Assembly (NCBI RefSeq): GCF_036226885.1
Contig: NZ_CP109027.1
Span: 5,952,001-6,016,000 of the forward strand
DNA from: Streptomyces sp. NBC_00663
GTDB taxonomy: Bacteria > Actinomycetota > Actinomycetes > Streptomycetales > Streptomycetaceae
Length of the DNA stretch: 64,000 nt
Reading direction: 5' to 3'
Shown here: piece by piece, positions 50,765 through 59,402 of the stretch
Numbering within the stretch: the stretch's first letter is position 1
How the letters are laid out: each line of letters starts with the position of its first letter
Notes under the pieces: model-generated
Seen by the model: the letters and a program-made list of their open reading frames with translations, nothing else
What the model was told of the DNA's origin: nothing
Database searches by the model: none
Position numbers and translations under genes: made by a program

Positions 50765-51121
50765 GTGAGCGCCAAGAGAAACGAGCAGAGCGACCAGCAC
50801 GACAAGCTGCCCATCCGGATGCTGCACGACCGGGTACTCGTGCGGCAGGACGCCGGTGAGGGTGAGCGGCGTTCCGGGGGCGGCATCCTGATCCCCGCCA
50901 CGGCGGCCGTCGGGAGGCGGCTGGCCTGGGCCGATGTCGTCGCCGTCGGGCAGAACGTACGGACCGTCGAACCGGGGGACCGGGTTCTCTACGACCCCGA
51001 GGACCGCGCCGAGGTGGAGGTGCGCGGCATCGCCTATGTGCTGATGCGCGAGCGCGATCTGCATGCCGTGGCCGCGGACCGCTTCGAGGGCTCCGAGGAC
51101 TCGACCGGGCTGTACCTCTGA
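50765..51121 (+). CDS. GroES-like co-chaperonin homologue
   Basis: A 118-residue protein from GTG 50765, seven bases after TAGGTT (leaderless shape). The Cpn10 core is visible: PIRMLHDRVLVRQDAGEG, RSGGGILIPATAAV, ADVVAVGQNVRTVEPGDRVL. It is not next to a GroEL gene, so it may be an accessory Cpn10. The classic mobile loop is SGGGILIP, as in GroES. An intrinsic-type hairpin follows at 51136. Confidence 0.85.
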   Translation: MSAKRNEQSDQHDKLPIRMLHDRVLVRQDAGEGERRSGGGILIPATAAVGRRLAWADVVAVGQNVRTVEPGDRVLYDPEDRAEVEVRGIAYVLMRERDLHAVAADRFEGSEDSTGLYL

Positions 51122-51135
51122 ATCAACGGTAGAAG

Positions 51136-51166
51136 GGGCTGGTGACCATCGTCACCAGCCCTTTTT
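51136..51166 (+). terminator. Intrinsic terminator after GroES-like gene
   Basis: An 11-bp stem (51136-51146 with 51151-51161) around CATC, followed by TTTTT. It also sits before the guanidine riboswitch. Confidence 0.85.
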
Positions 51167-51195
51167 GTCGTCCCTTTGCTAGCTTTGAAGAGTCA

Positions 51196-51240
51196 ACCCG
51201 ACGAGACGCGCCGTACCGGGTCCTACGACAAGACGACGCA
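51196..51240 (+). promoter_or_regulatory. Guanidine-III (ykkC-III) riboswitch candidate
   Basis: The stretch CCGACGAGACGCGCCGTACC, then GGGTCCTACGACAAGACGAC, then GC matches the ykkC-III consensus from memory (CCGGACGAGGTGCGCCGTAC / CCGGTCAGGACAAGACGGCG). The RNA is a pseudoknot that binds guanidine and exposes the ribosome site. It lies 38-82 bases before the SMR exporter start, exactly the context known for this class. Basis: sequence recognition plus gene context. Confidence 0.85.
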
Positions 51241-51277
51241 CCCCGTGCAAGAAGTCCGCGTCTCGGAGGTGCCTGTC

Positions 51278-51598
51278 ATGGCCTGGGTTCTGCTGCTCGT
51301 CGCCGGTCTGCTCGAAGTCGGCTGGTCGATCGGGATGAAGTACACCGACGGTTTCACCCGGCTCGTGCCGAGTCTGTTCACCGGCGCCGGGATCGTCGCC
51401 AGCATGGTGCTGCTGTCGTACGCCGCCAAGACCCTTCCCATCGGTACCGCCTATGGGGTGTGGGTCGGGATCGGTGCGGCCGGGGCGGCGGTGCTCGGCA
51501 TGGTGGTGCTGGGGGAGCCCGTCACCGCCGCCCGGATCTTCTTCGTGTGCTTGCTGCTGGTCGCCGTGGTGGGGCTGAAGGCAACCGGCGGTCACTAG
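51278..51598 (+). CDS. sugE: SMR-family guanidinium exporter (Gdx/SugE)
   Basis: A 106-residue protein with four membrane helices, from ATG 51278 after GGAGG (eight bases). It begins AWVLLLVAGLLEVGWSIGMK, with Glu-14 at the transport site and W-S-x-G-M as in Gdx. It follows a guanidine-III riboswitch, which agrees with guanidine export rather than drug efflux. Its stop overlaps the end of the convergent PBP gene by 4 bases. Confidence 0.93.
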   Translation: MAWVLLLVAGLLEVGWSIGMKYTDGFTRLVPSLFTGAGIVASMVLLSYAAKTLPIGTAYGVWVGIGAAGAAVLGMVVLGEPVTAARIFFVCLLLVAVVGLKATGGH

Positions 51599-53994
51599 CC
51601 CGTCTTGCCCGGTGGGCCCGCGGTGGTGCCGGTCGTCGCGCCCCCGTCCGTGGTCCCCCCGTCCGTCGTGTCTCCCGTCGTACCGCCGGTCGTGGTGGTG
51701 CCCCCGGTCGTGCCGCCGGTCGTCGTGTCACCGCCGGTGGTGGTCGTGCCCCCGTCCGTGCCCCCGTCCGTGGTGCCGCCGGTGGTCGTCGTCCCCCCGT
51801 CGGTCGTGCCGCCGGTGGTGGTGTCGCCGGTCGTGCCGCCGTCCGTCTGGCCCCGGGTGTCCTGGCCGCCGTCGGTCGTGCCGCCGTTGTCCTGGCCCGC
51901 CGTGTCGTCCGGGGTGTCGAGGGTCGGCTGCTCGGTCGGGGTCTGGACGACGTCGGCGCCCTCCTGGAGCTCCAGGTCGAAGTCGGTGGCGGGCTTGCCC
52001 TTGAGGGCGCGCTCGGTGAAGTCGGCCCAGATCTCCGCGGGCGCCCCGCCGCCGTTGACGCGCGGGAGGCCCATCGCGCCGTAGAGCGACTTGTGCGCGG
52101 CCGTGGTCGGGTCCTGGCCCATCACCGCGACGACCGTGGCGAGGTCGGGGGTGTAGCCGGCGAACCAGGCGGCCTGGTCCTCCTCGGCGGTGCCGGTCTT
52201 GCCGGCCGCCGGACGGCCCGCGGCCTGGGCGGCGGTGGCGGTGCCGTTCTCGACGACGCTCTGGAGGACGGAGGTGGTGGTGTCGGCGGCCTCGCGGGTC
52301 ACGACCTGGGAGGTCTTGCGCTCCGGCAGGTCCACGACGTCCTTGCCGTCCCGGGTGATCGACTTGATCATCGTGTACGTGCCGTGCTTGCCGTGGTTGG
52401 CGAGGGTCGCGTACGCCTGCGCCATGTCGAGGACGCTGGCCCGGGCGACACCGAGGGCGATCGACGGGTAGGCGTTCAGCTCGGGGGTGCTGCCGGGCAG
52501 GCCCAGGTCGACCGCGGTCTGCTTGACCTTGTCGGGGCCGACGTCGACGGCCATCTGCGCGTACACCGAGTTCACCGACTTGTCGGTGGCGGTGCCCACG
52601 GTGATGTTGCCGTACGACACATCGTCCTCGTTGGCCGGGTCGTAGGCGCCACCGGTCCAGCCCTGCACGGGGCGCTTGTTGGTGCCGTCGTAGTAGGTGT
52701 TGGGCGTGATGGTCCGGCCGTCCTGGGTGGTCGACTCGTTCTCGACGGCCGAGGTGAACACGAACGGCTTGAAGGTGGAGCCGACCTGGAAGTCCTGGCG
52801 GGTGGCGTTGTTCGTGTACTGCTTGACGTAGTCGATGCCGCCGTACATCGCCACGACCTGTCCGGTCTTCGGGTCGACGGCCGCGCCGCCCGCCCGGACG
52901 TATGTGTCGACCTTGCGGTTCTTCTTGTCGAGCTTGTCCATCAGCTGCTTGTTGACGGCCTTGACGAAGTCGTCCTGCCTGCTCTTCTGGAGGGTCGTGG
53001 TGATGCGGTAGCCGCCGGCGTCGAGCTCGTCGGCGGTGAGGATCTTGTTCTCGGCCAGGTAGTCGTTGACGGCGTTGACGAGGTAGCCGCGCTGCCCGGA
53101 CATGCCGGTGGAGACGGTGGCCTCCTTCGGCATCGGGAACTTCAGCCCGGTCCGTTCGGCCTGGTCGAGCCAGCCCTCCTTGACCATGCCGTCCAGGACG
53201 TAGTTCCAACGGGCCACGGCGGCCGACTTGTTCTCCGGGTGGGCGACGACGTCGTACTCGCTCGGCGCGTTGAGCAGGGCAGCGAGGTAGGCGCCCTCGG
53301 CGGCGGAGAGGTCGGTGGCGTCCTTGCCGTAGTAGGCCTGGGCGGCGGCCTGGATGCCGTACGAATTGCGGCCGAAGTAGCTGGTGTTGAGGTAGCCCTC
53401 GAGGATCTCGGCCTTGGACTTCTCGCGGTCCAGCTTGATCGAGATGAAGAACTCCTTCACCTTGCGGGTGACGGTCTGCTCCTGCGCCAGGTAGTAGTTC
53501 TTCACGTACTGCTGGGTGATCGTGGACCCGGACTGGGCGCCCTTGCCGGTGGCGGTGTTCCAGCCCGCGCGCACCATCGCCTTGGGGTCGATCGCCGACT
53601 CGGAGTAGAAGTCCCGGTCCTCGGCGGCCAGTACGGCGTGCTGGGCGGCCTTGGAGACCTGGGCGAGGCCGACGTTCTCGCGGTTGACCTCGCCGTCGCG
53701 GGCGAGCTGGCTGCCGTCGGCGTAGAGGTAGACGTTGGACTGCTTGGTGGCGAGGGCGTTGGCGGGCGGGATCTTGACCAGCGAGTAGCCGAGGAAGAAC
53801 AGGCCGATGAGCAGCAGTATCCCGATGACGAAGGTGCCGAGGACCATGCGCCAGGTGGGGATCAGCCGCCGCCAGCCGGTGCGCTTGGGCCGCTTGGGCT
53901 TGCCCTTGCCGGTGTCCTTGCCCCCTTCGGGGTCTCGGGGCGCCCAGCCCTCGGTCGGCTGCTGCGGCTGCGGCTCGTCGCTCATGTCGTGCAC
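51595..53994 (-). CDS. Class A penicillin-binding protein (transglycosylase-transpeptidase)
   Basis: A 799-residue protein from ATG 53994 (ATG 53985 is also possible). Residues about 45-72 form the membrane helix (VLGTFVIGILLLIGLFFLGY). The GT51 domain has LAAEDRDFYSESAIDPKA (EDRxF motif; the usual His-x-Gly after it is replaced by Ser-Glu-Ser-Ala). The transpeptidase has Ser in VGSTFKPFV (SxxK), SVNS (SxN) and AGKTGTAEE (KTG). From about residue 720 the C-terminal tail is Thr/Gly/Asp low complexity (TTGGTTDGGTTTTGG-like). It builds peptidoglycan outside the membrane. Confidence 0.95.
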   Translation of the reverse strand: MHDMSDEPQPQQPTEGWAPRDPEGGKDTGKGKPKRPKRTGWRRLIPTWRMVLGTFVIGILLLIGLFFLGYSLVKIPPANALATKQSNVYLYADGSQLARDGEVNRENVGLAQVSKAAQHAVLAAEDRDFYSESAIDPKAMVRAGWNTATGKGAQSGSTITQQYVKNYYLAQEQTVTRKVKEFFISIKLDREKSKAEILEGYLNTSYFGRNSYGIQAAAQAYYGKDATDLSAAEGAYLAALLNAPSEYDVVAHPENKSAAVARWNYVLDGMVKEGWLDQAERTGLKFPMPKEATVSTGMSGQRGYLVNAVNDYLAENKILTADELDAGGYRITTTLQKSRQDDFVKAVNKQLMDKLDKKNRKVDTYVRAGGAAVDPKTGQVVAMYGGIDYVKQYTNNATRQDFQVGSTFKPFVFTSAVENESTTQDGRTITPNTYYDGTNKRPVQGWTGGAYDPANEDDVSYGNITVGTATDKSVNSVYAQMAVDVGPDKVKQTAVDLGLPGSTPELNAYPSIALGVARASVLDMAQAYATLANHGKHGTYTMIKSITRDGKDVVDLPERKTSQVVTREAADTTTSVLQSVVENGTATAAQAAGRPAAGKTGTAEEDQAAWFAGYTPDLATVVAVMGQDPTTAAHKSLYGAMGLPRVNGGGAPAEIWADFTERALKGKPATDFDLELQEGADVVQTPTEQPTLDTPDDTAGQDNGGTTDGGQDTRGQTDGGTTGDTTTGGTTDGGTTTTGGTTDGGTDGGTTTTGGDTTTGGTTGGTTTTGGTTGDTTDGGTTDGGATTGTTAGPPGKTG

Positions 53995-54229
53995 GGACTC
54001 CTGTTGCGTGTCTCTTATGCGCTGGTTGTGCGTCCTACGCCGTCGTACGCACTTGTGCGCCCGTACGCCCTCGTACGCCTTCTGCGTCCCCAGATGAAGA
54101 CTGTCGCACCACGCGTTCCGTTGCGGTTCGCGGCACGCTTCCGGGCCGAAAAAGGCGTGGCGTACGTCACCACCTGCGGACTAGGCTCCTGCGCTTCGGT
54201 GTCTGGCGCGGGCGAGGAGGGCTGTGGAT

Positions 54230-55030
54230 GTGGATTCGGGGCGGTTGTACCTCGCCGTAGGTATGGGCGGATTCCGACGGTACGCGACGTATCGGGCGGC
54301 GACGGCGGCCGGGATCTTCACCAACACGGTCTTCGGGCTGATCCTCGTCTACACGTACACCGCCCTGTGGGACCAGCGTCCGCATCTGGGCGGGTACGAC
54401 CTCGCGCAGGCCGTCACCTATGTGTGGGTCGGCCAGTCGCTGTTCAAGACGCTCGCCAACGGGGGTGGGGGTGTCGAGGGCGAGCTCATGGAGCGTATCC
54501 GTACCGGCGACATCGCGGTCGACCTGTACCGGCCGGCGGACCTCCAACTGTGGTGGCTGGCGGCCGACTTGGGCCGGGCGTCCTTCGAACTGCTGGCGCG
54601 CGGGGTGCCCCCCTTCGTGCTGGGCGCGCTGATGTTCGACCTGGCGCTGCCCACGGACGCGACGACCTGGCTGGCGTTCCTGGTCGCGGTCGTGCTGGCG
54701 ATGCTGGTCAGCTTCGGCATCCGGTACCTGATAGCGCTGAGCGCGTTCTGGCTCCTCGACGGCACCGGGGTGGCGCAGATGGTGATGTTCGTCGGCTGGT
54801 TCTGCTCGGGGATGATCCTGCCGCTGAACGTGTTCCCGGGGCTGCTCGGCGAGGTCGTACGCGCTCTGCCGTGGTCGGCGCTGCTCCAGGCGCCCGCGGA
54901 CGTGCTGCTGGGCCGGGCCGACCCGCTCGGGACGTATGCCTTCCAGGCGCTGTGGGCGGTGCTGCTGCTGGCGGCCGGGCGGCTGGTGCAGGGGATGGCG
55001 ACGCAGCGGGTGGTGGTCCAGGGTGGCTGA
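54230..55030 (+). CDS. ABC-2 type permease
   Basis: A 266-residue membrane protein. GTG 54230 is chosen because GAGGAGG ends nine bases before; GTG 54224 is too close. Six membrane helices are visible, among them FTNTVFGLILVYTYTALWD, WLAFLVAVVLAMLVSFGIRY and VMFVGWFCSGMILPLNVFP. It belongs to an export-type ABC system whose second permease and ATPase follow with overlap or short gaps. A TAGGCT-type hexamer lies at 54183. Substrate unknown. Confidence 0.8.
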   Translation: MDSGRLYLAVGMGGFRRYATYRAATAAGIFTNTVFGLILVYTYTALWDQRPHLGGYDLAQAVTYVWVGQSLFKTLANGGGGVEGELMERIRTGDIAVDLYRPADLQLWWLAADLGRASFELLARGVPPFVLGALMFDLALPTDATTWLAFLVAVVLAMLVSFGIRYLIALSAFWLLDGTGVAQMVMFVGWFCSGMILPLNVFPGLLGEVVRALPWSALLQAPADVLLGRADPLGTYAFQALWAVLLLAAGRLVQGMATQRVVVQGG

Positions 55031-55865
55031 CCTCGTTCGTGGTCCTGCCGGGACCAACCGGGTGCTGGACGGGCTGCGCACCTACCGCATGATCTCGGCC
55101 ATGTGGATCCGCTCCACGATGACCTACCGTGCCTCCTTCGCCATGACCACGCTCGGCAACTTCACGGCGACCGCGTTCGACTTCGTGGCGATCCTGCTGA
55201 TGTTCTCCCGCGTCGACGCGCTCGGCGGCTACTCCCTGCCCGAGATCGCCTTCCTGTACGGCCTGTCCAGCGTGGCGTTCGGGCTGGCCGATCTCGGCCT
55301 CGGCTCGATGGAGCGGCTGGGGCGGCGGGTGCGCGACGGCACCCTGGACACGCTGCTGGTGCGGCCCGCGCCGGTGCTGGCGCAGATGGCCGCGGACCAG
55401 TTCGGGCTGCGCCGCCTGGGCCGGGTCACCCAGGGCACGATGGTGCTGGTCTACGCGCTGGCCACGGTCGACATCGACTGGACGCCGCTCAAGCTGCTGC
55501 TGATGCCGGTGATGCTCCTCAGCGGCGCCGGGATCTTCGCCGCGGTGTTCATCGCGGGCGCGGCCTTCCAGTTCGTGGCGAAGGACGCCTCCGAGGTGCA
55601 GAACGCCTTCACATACGGCGGTACGACGCTGCTCCAGTACCCGCCGACGGTGTTCGCGACGGACCTGGTGCGCGGGGTGACGTTCGTGCTGCCGCTGTCC
55701 TTCGTCAACTGGCTGCCGGCGACGTATGTGCTGGGGCGGCCGATCCCGCTCGGGCTGCCGCAGTGGGTGGCGTTCCTGTCGCCGCTGGTGGCGGCGGGAT
55801 GCTGTGCGCTGGCCGGGCTGGCGTGGCGGGCGGGGCTCAGGTCGTATCAGAGTACGGGGAGTTGA
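55023..55865 (+). CDS. ABC-2 type permease, second subunit
   Basis: A 280-residue protein from GTG 55023, overlapping the first permease by 8 bases. Membrane helices include NFTATAFDFVAILLMFSRVD, FLYGLSSVAFGLADLGLGS and GAGIFAAVFIAGAAFQFVA. The two permeases are alike in plan and would form a heterodimer with a dimer of the ATPase encoded six bases downstream. Confidence 0.8.
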   Translation: MADLVRGPAGTNRVLDGLRTYRMISAMWIRSTMTYRASFAMTTLGNFTATAFDFVAILLMFSRVDALGGYSLPEIAFLYGLSSVAFGLADLGLGSMERLGRRVRDGTLDTLLVRPAPVLAQMAADQFGLRRLGRVTQGTMVLVYALATVDIDWTPLKLLLMPVMLLSGAGIFAAVFIAGAAFQFVAKDASEVQNAFTYGGTTLLQYPPTVFATDLVRGVTFVLPLSFVNWLPATYVLGRPIPLGLPQWVAFLSPLVAAGCCALAGLAWRAGLRSYQSTGS

Positions 55866-55871
55866 GGGCGC

Positions 55872-56849
55872 ATGACTGACGGTGTGGGTGCGGGTTTCAT
55901 CGAGCTCGACGGGGTCGAGAAGGTCTTCGAGGTGCGCAAGAAGACCGGGTTCATGAAACGGGAGCGCAAGGAGGTGCGGGCCGTCGACTCGATCTCCTTC
56001 CGCGTGGCGCGCGGCGAGATGGTCGGCTACATCGGCCCGAACGGCGCCGGCAAGTCCACCACGATCAAGATGCTCACCGGCATCCTCGCCCCGAGCGGTG
56101 GCCGGCTGCGCGTGGCCGGTATCGACCCGTCCCGCGAACGTCAGCGCCTGGCCCACCGCATCGGCGTGGTCTTCGGACAGCGCACCACCCTGTGGTGGGA
56201 CCTGCCGCTGATCGACTCCTACAAGCTGATGCACCGCATGTACCGCATCCCCGACGCCCGTTACCGCGAGAACCTCGACCGCCTCGTCGAACTCCTCGAC
56301 CTGGCCGACCTGTTGGACGTGCCGGTACGCCAGCTCTCCCTGGGCCAGCGGATGCGCGGCGACATCGCGGCGGCCCTGCTGCACGACCCGGACGTCCTCT
56401 ACCTCGACGAGCCGACCATCGGGCTCGACGTCATCTCCAAGGCCCGGGTACGGGAGTTCCTGCGCGAGGTGAACGCCGAGCGCGGCACCACGGTCCTGCT
56501 CACCACGCACGACCTCCAGGACATCGAGCAGCTCTGCTCCCGGGTGATGGTCATCGACCACGGCCGGCTGATGTACGACGGCCCGCTCGCCGGTCTGCAC
56601 GAGGCCGGGGACAGCGAGCGGACGCTGGTGGTGGACCTGGAGCGGGAGCTGCCGCCGATCGAGGTCGCCGAGGCGCGCGTGGTGAAGGTGGAGGGGCCCC
56701 GGCAGTGGCTGGCGTTCCCGGCCGGGACGTCGGCGGCGCCGCTGGTGGCGCGGATCGCCGCGGAGTACCCGATGGTGGACCTGTCGGTACGGGAGCCGGA
56801 CATCGAGGCGGTCATCGCGAAGATGTACGCGGAGAAAGCGGTCTCGTAG
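55872..56849 (+). CDS. ABC-2 exporter ATPase
   Basis: A 325-residue protein. Walker A GPNGAGKSTTIK, signature LSLGQRMRGDIAAALL, Walker B LYLDEPTIGLD. The LSLGQ form (instead of LSGGQ) is common in this ABC-2 subfamily. The N-terminus (RKKTGFMKRERKEVRAVD) is longer than usual. The C-terminal 90 residues are the regulatory tail. It completes the three-gene exporter at 54230-56849. Confidence 0.93.
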   Translation: MTDGVGAGFIELDGVEKVFEVRKKTGFMKRERKEVRAVDSISFRVARGEMVGYIGPNGAGKSTTIKMLTGILAPSGGRLRVAGIDPSRERQRLAHRIGVVFGQRTTLWWDLPLIDSYKLMHRMYRIPDARYRENLDRLVELLDLADLLDVPVRQLSLGQRMRGDIAAALLHDPDVLYLDEPTIGLDVISKARVREFLREVNAERGTTVLLTTHDLQDIEQLCSRVMVIDHGRLMYDGPLAGLHEAGDSERTLVVDLERELPPIEVAEARVVKVEGPRQWLAFPAGTSAAPLVARIAAEYPMVDLSVREPDIEAVIAKMYAEKAVS

Positions 56850-56881
56850 CCGTGGGGCGGGGTAGCTCGTAGGCTGATTCC

Positions 56882-57763
56882 ATGACGGACGCCGTGCCAT
56901 CCGAGGGGACGCCCTCCACACCTTCTGTCCCGGAACTCCGTGCCGGCGACGCCGACCGTGAGCGCGTCGCCGAGATCCTGCGGGACGCGCTCGCCGAAGG
57001 GCGCCTGGACATGGAGGAGTTCGAGGAGCGGCTGGAGGCGACGTACAAGGCGCGGACGTACGGCGAGCTGACGCCGATCACCCGTGACCTGCCGACCGCC
57101 CCCGGAGCTCCGGCCGTCAACATGGTGAAGGAGCCTCTGGCGACAGGGAGTTGGGCCGGGCGCGTCACCGGTGGCGAGGGTTCGTCGAGCTGGGCCGTCG
57201 CGATCATGTCCGGGTTCCAGCGCAAGGGCCGCTGGACCGTGCCGAAGCGCTTCAACTGCTTCGCCTTCTGGGGCGGCGGCGAGATCGATCTGCGCGAGGC
57301 GAGCTTCGCGGACCGCGAGGTCGAGATCAACTGCGTGGCGATCATGGGCGGGGTGAATGTGATCGTGCCGCCCGGTGTCGAGGTCGTCGTCCGCGGGATC
57401 GGCGTCATGGGCGGCTTCGACCACCGCGAGGAGGGCGTGCCGGGCGACCCGGGCGGCCCGCGGGTGATCGTGACCGGGTTCGCCTTCTGGGGCGGGGTCG
57501 GCGTCGAGCGGAAGCTGACCCGGGCGGAGCGGCAGGCGCTGAAGGAGGAGCGGCGCCGGCAGCGGCTGGACCGCAAGGAGTCGATGCGCGAGCTGGACGA
57601 ATCGCTTCGCGACGACGTGCAGGGTGCGCACCACCGCCATCTGGACATGCACCACGACCGGATGCGCGACCGCCGCGACCGCCACCGTGACCGGCGAGAG
57701 CGCCATCGTGACCGGCACGACAGGCGTGACGGCCGGGACCGCGGCGACAGGTACGACGACTAG
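56882..57763 (+). CDS. DUF1707 protein with Arg/Asp/His-rich C-terminal tail
   Basis: A 293-residue protein from ATG 56882, six bases after TAGGCT (leaderless shape). The DUF1707 domain (RAGDADRERVAEILRDALAE, FEERLEATYKARTYGEL) covers about residues 20-75. A beta-rich domain (MSGFQRKGRWTVPKRFNCFA, VNVIVPPGVEVVVRGIGVMG) is like the LiaF/DUF2154 type. The final 55 residues are a charge-rich tail of HR, RD and DR repeats (RMRDRRDRHRDRRERHRD). No membrane helix. Function unknown, perhaps envelope stress. Confidence 0.8.
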   Translation: MTDAVPSEGTPSTPSVPELRAGDADRERVAEILRDALAEGRLDMEEFEERLEATYKARTYGELTPITRDLPTAPGAPAVNMVKEPLATGSWAGRVTGGEGSSSWAVAIMSGFQRKGRWTVPKRFNCFAFWGGGEIDLREASFADREVEINCVAIMGGVNVIVPPGVEVVVRGIGVMGGFDHREEGVPGDPGGPRVIVTGFAFWGGVGVERKLTRAERQALKEERRRQRLDRKESMRELDESLRDDVQGAHHRHLDMHHDRMRDRRDRHRDRRERHRDRHDRRDGRDRGDRYDD

Positions 57764-57782
57764 GGCACCAAGGGCACCAAGA

Positions 57783-57813
57783 GAGCCCCCGGCACCCAAG
57801 GCGCCGGGGGCTC
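57783..57813. terminator. Hairpin between DUF1707 gene and SGNH hydrolase gene
   Basis: A perfect 11-bp stem (57783-57793 with 57803-57813) with a 9-nt loop. The genes on either side converge, so it can end both transcripts. Confidence 0.7.
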
Positions 57814-57834
57814 CTACAGCCCCGCCAGAGCTGC

Positions 57835-59172
57835 CTACAGCTCCGCCGGAGCCGCCCCCTTCAGGTCCTCCAGGTCGAAGACCTCCGCCATCCGCGCGTA
57901 CCCCTTGTCGCTCGGGTGGAGACGGTCCCCGGAGTCGTAGTCCGAGCGCAGCCGGCGCGGGTTGTACGGGTCGCGCAGCGCCTCGTCGAAGTCCACGACG
58001 GCGTCGTACACCTTGCCGTCCCGGATCGCGGCGTTGATCTGCTGCCGCACGCCCTCCCGGGCGTCGGTGTACCCGTGGTGGCCCTGGAAGGGCATGAGCG
58101 TGGCGCCGACGACCCTGATCCCGCGCGCGTGGGCCTGCCGGACCAGGGTGCGCAGCCCCTCCAGGACCTTCTCCGGGTCGGCGAGCCGGGGGTTGCGCAG
58201 GATGTCGTTGATGCCGAGGTCGATGACGACGACCTTGACGTTCGTCCGGGAGAGCACGTCACGGCCGAAGCGGCCGAGCCCGCTCTGGTTGTCGGCGGGG
58301 CGGCCGAGGCCGTTGGCGAGGACCTGGTTGCCGCTGATGCCCTCGTTGACGACGCTGTAGCGGGGCAGGTCGCGGCCGGCCTCGATCGCGGTGCGCAGCC
58401 GCTGCGAAAGGACGTCCGTCCAGCGGTGGTTGGCGCCCTCGGTGGACGTGATGCCGTCGGTGAGGGAGTCGCCGAGGACGACGACGGTGCCGTCGGACTC
58501 GTTGCTGAGCACGTCCAGCGCGGTGAGGTAGCGCCAGTACGGCGTCTCCTCCGCGTACCCCGTGCCGGTGGTGTCCTCGGTGAGGTCGCCGTCGGCGATG
58601 TACGAGATCTGCTGGGCGTGCGGGTGGTAGGTGACCGGCCCGGACGGTGTGGGCGAGTACGTGGTGACCAGGACGTCGCTGTCGTGCGTGAGGGTGATGC
58701 CGACCGCGTCGCTCATCACCTGGCCGCCTGCCGGGACGATCACGCTCGTGTTGCCGCCGAAGGTGAGCCGGCGCATGGTGCCGACGGCCGCGGCGGCGGT
58801 GTCGTCGGCCGCCGCGAGGGCGATCGACGCGTGGGTGATGGTCAGCGGCGACTGGCCGTAGAGATTGGACAGCGTGATACGGGCACTCGTACCGCCGACC
58901 GACGCGTGCACCACGTTGCGCACCGAGCGGCCCGCCATGCCCTCCGTCTCGGTGCCGGGTTCGGCACCGGCCGGGGAGGTGGACCAAGCGCCGACCCAGG
59001 TGCCGGTGGAGGCCGGGGCGGCGTTGCGCGGGGCGGGGGCCGCGGCGGCGCGGTGCCGCGGGCTCGTGGCGCTGCCGTCGTCGGCGGCGACGCCGACGTA
59101 GATGGCGCCGGACAGGGCTGCGATCAGGGCGATGATCGCCGAAAGCAGGGCATAACCACGTCTTCTGGTCAT
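57835..59172 (-). CDS. Secreted SGNH/GDSL hydrolase
   Basis: A 445-residue protein from ATG 59172. A signal anchor (LLSAIIALIAALSGAIYVGV) is at the N-terminus. The catalytic blocks are VVLGDSLTDGI (Ser), EGISGNQVL (Gly), VIDLGINDI (Asn) and DRLHPSDKGY (Asp and His). The N-terminal 190 residues form a beta domain. It would act on esters of polysaccharide or lipid outside the cell. It is divergent from the DUF445 gene. Confidence 0.9.
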   Translation of the reverse strand: MTRRRGYALLSAIIALIAALSGAIYVGVAADDGSATSPRHRAAAAPAPRNAAPASTGTWVGAWSTSPAGAEPGTETEGMAGRSVRNVVHASVGGTSARITLSNLYGQSPLTITHASIALAAADDTAAAAVGTMRRLTFGGNTSVIVPAGGQVMSDAVGITLTHDSDVLVTTYSPTPSGPVTYHPHAQQISYIADGDLTEDTTGTGYAEETPYWRYLTALDVLSNESDGTVVVLGDSLTDGITSTEGANHRWTDVLSQRLRTAIEAGRDLPRYSVVNEGISGNQVLANGLGRPADNQSGLGRFGRDVLSRTNVKVVVIDLGINDILRNPRLADPEKVLEGLRTLVRQAHARGIRVVGATLMPFQGHHGYTDAREGVRQQINAAIRDGKVYDAVVDFDEALRDPYNPRRLRSDYDSGDRLHPSDKGYARMAEVFDLEDLKGAAPAEL

Positions 59173-59402
59173 GCGGTGCGGGTCTCCTCGGGCGGATGGG
59201 AGCCCGAGGCTCCGATGTGATCACCACATGATGCGTCATGAGGTGAGGGGTGAAGGTACTGGACCCCCCATTGGGCCACCGGAGTTCGAGAGTGAGCTCC
59301 CCCCATCCGACAGACGCCGGGAACTCCTGTTCCGTTCCAGGAGTCGGTCAGGAAGGGACAATGTGTGCAGGGGATCACAACGGGCGGAGTGGACGGGACG
59401 TG

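Noticed and set aside
51142..55092. A 1316-residue plus-strand frame
   Set aside because: It is antisense to the PBP and out of frame with the ABC permeases; composition is Gly/Arg/Val-rich as expected from a shadow.
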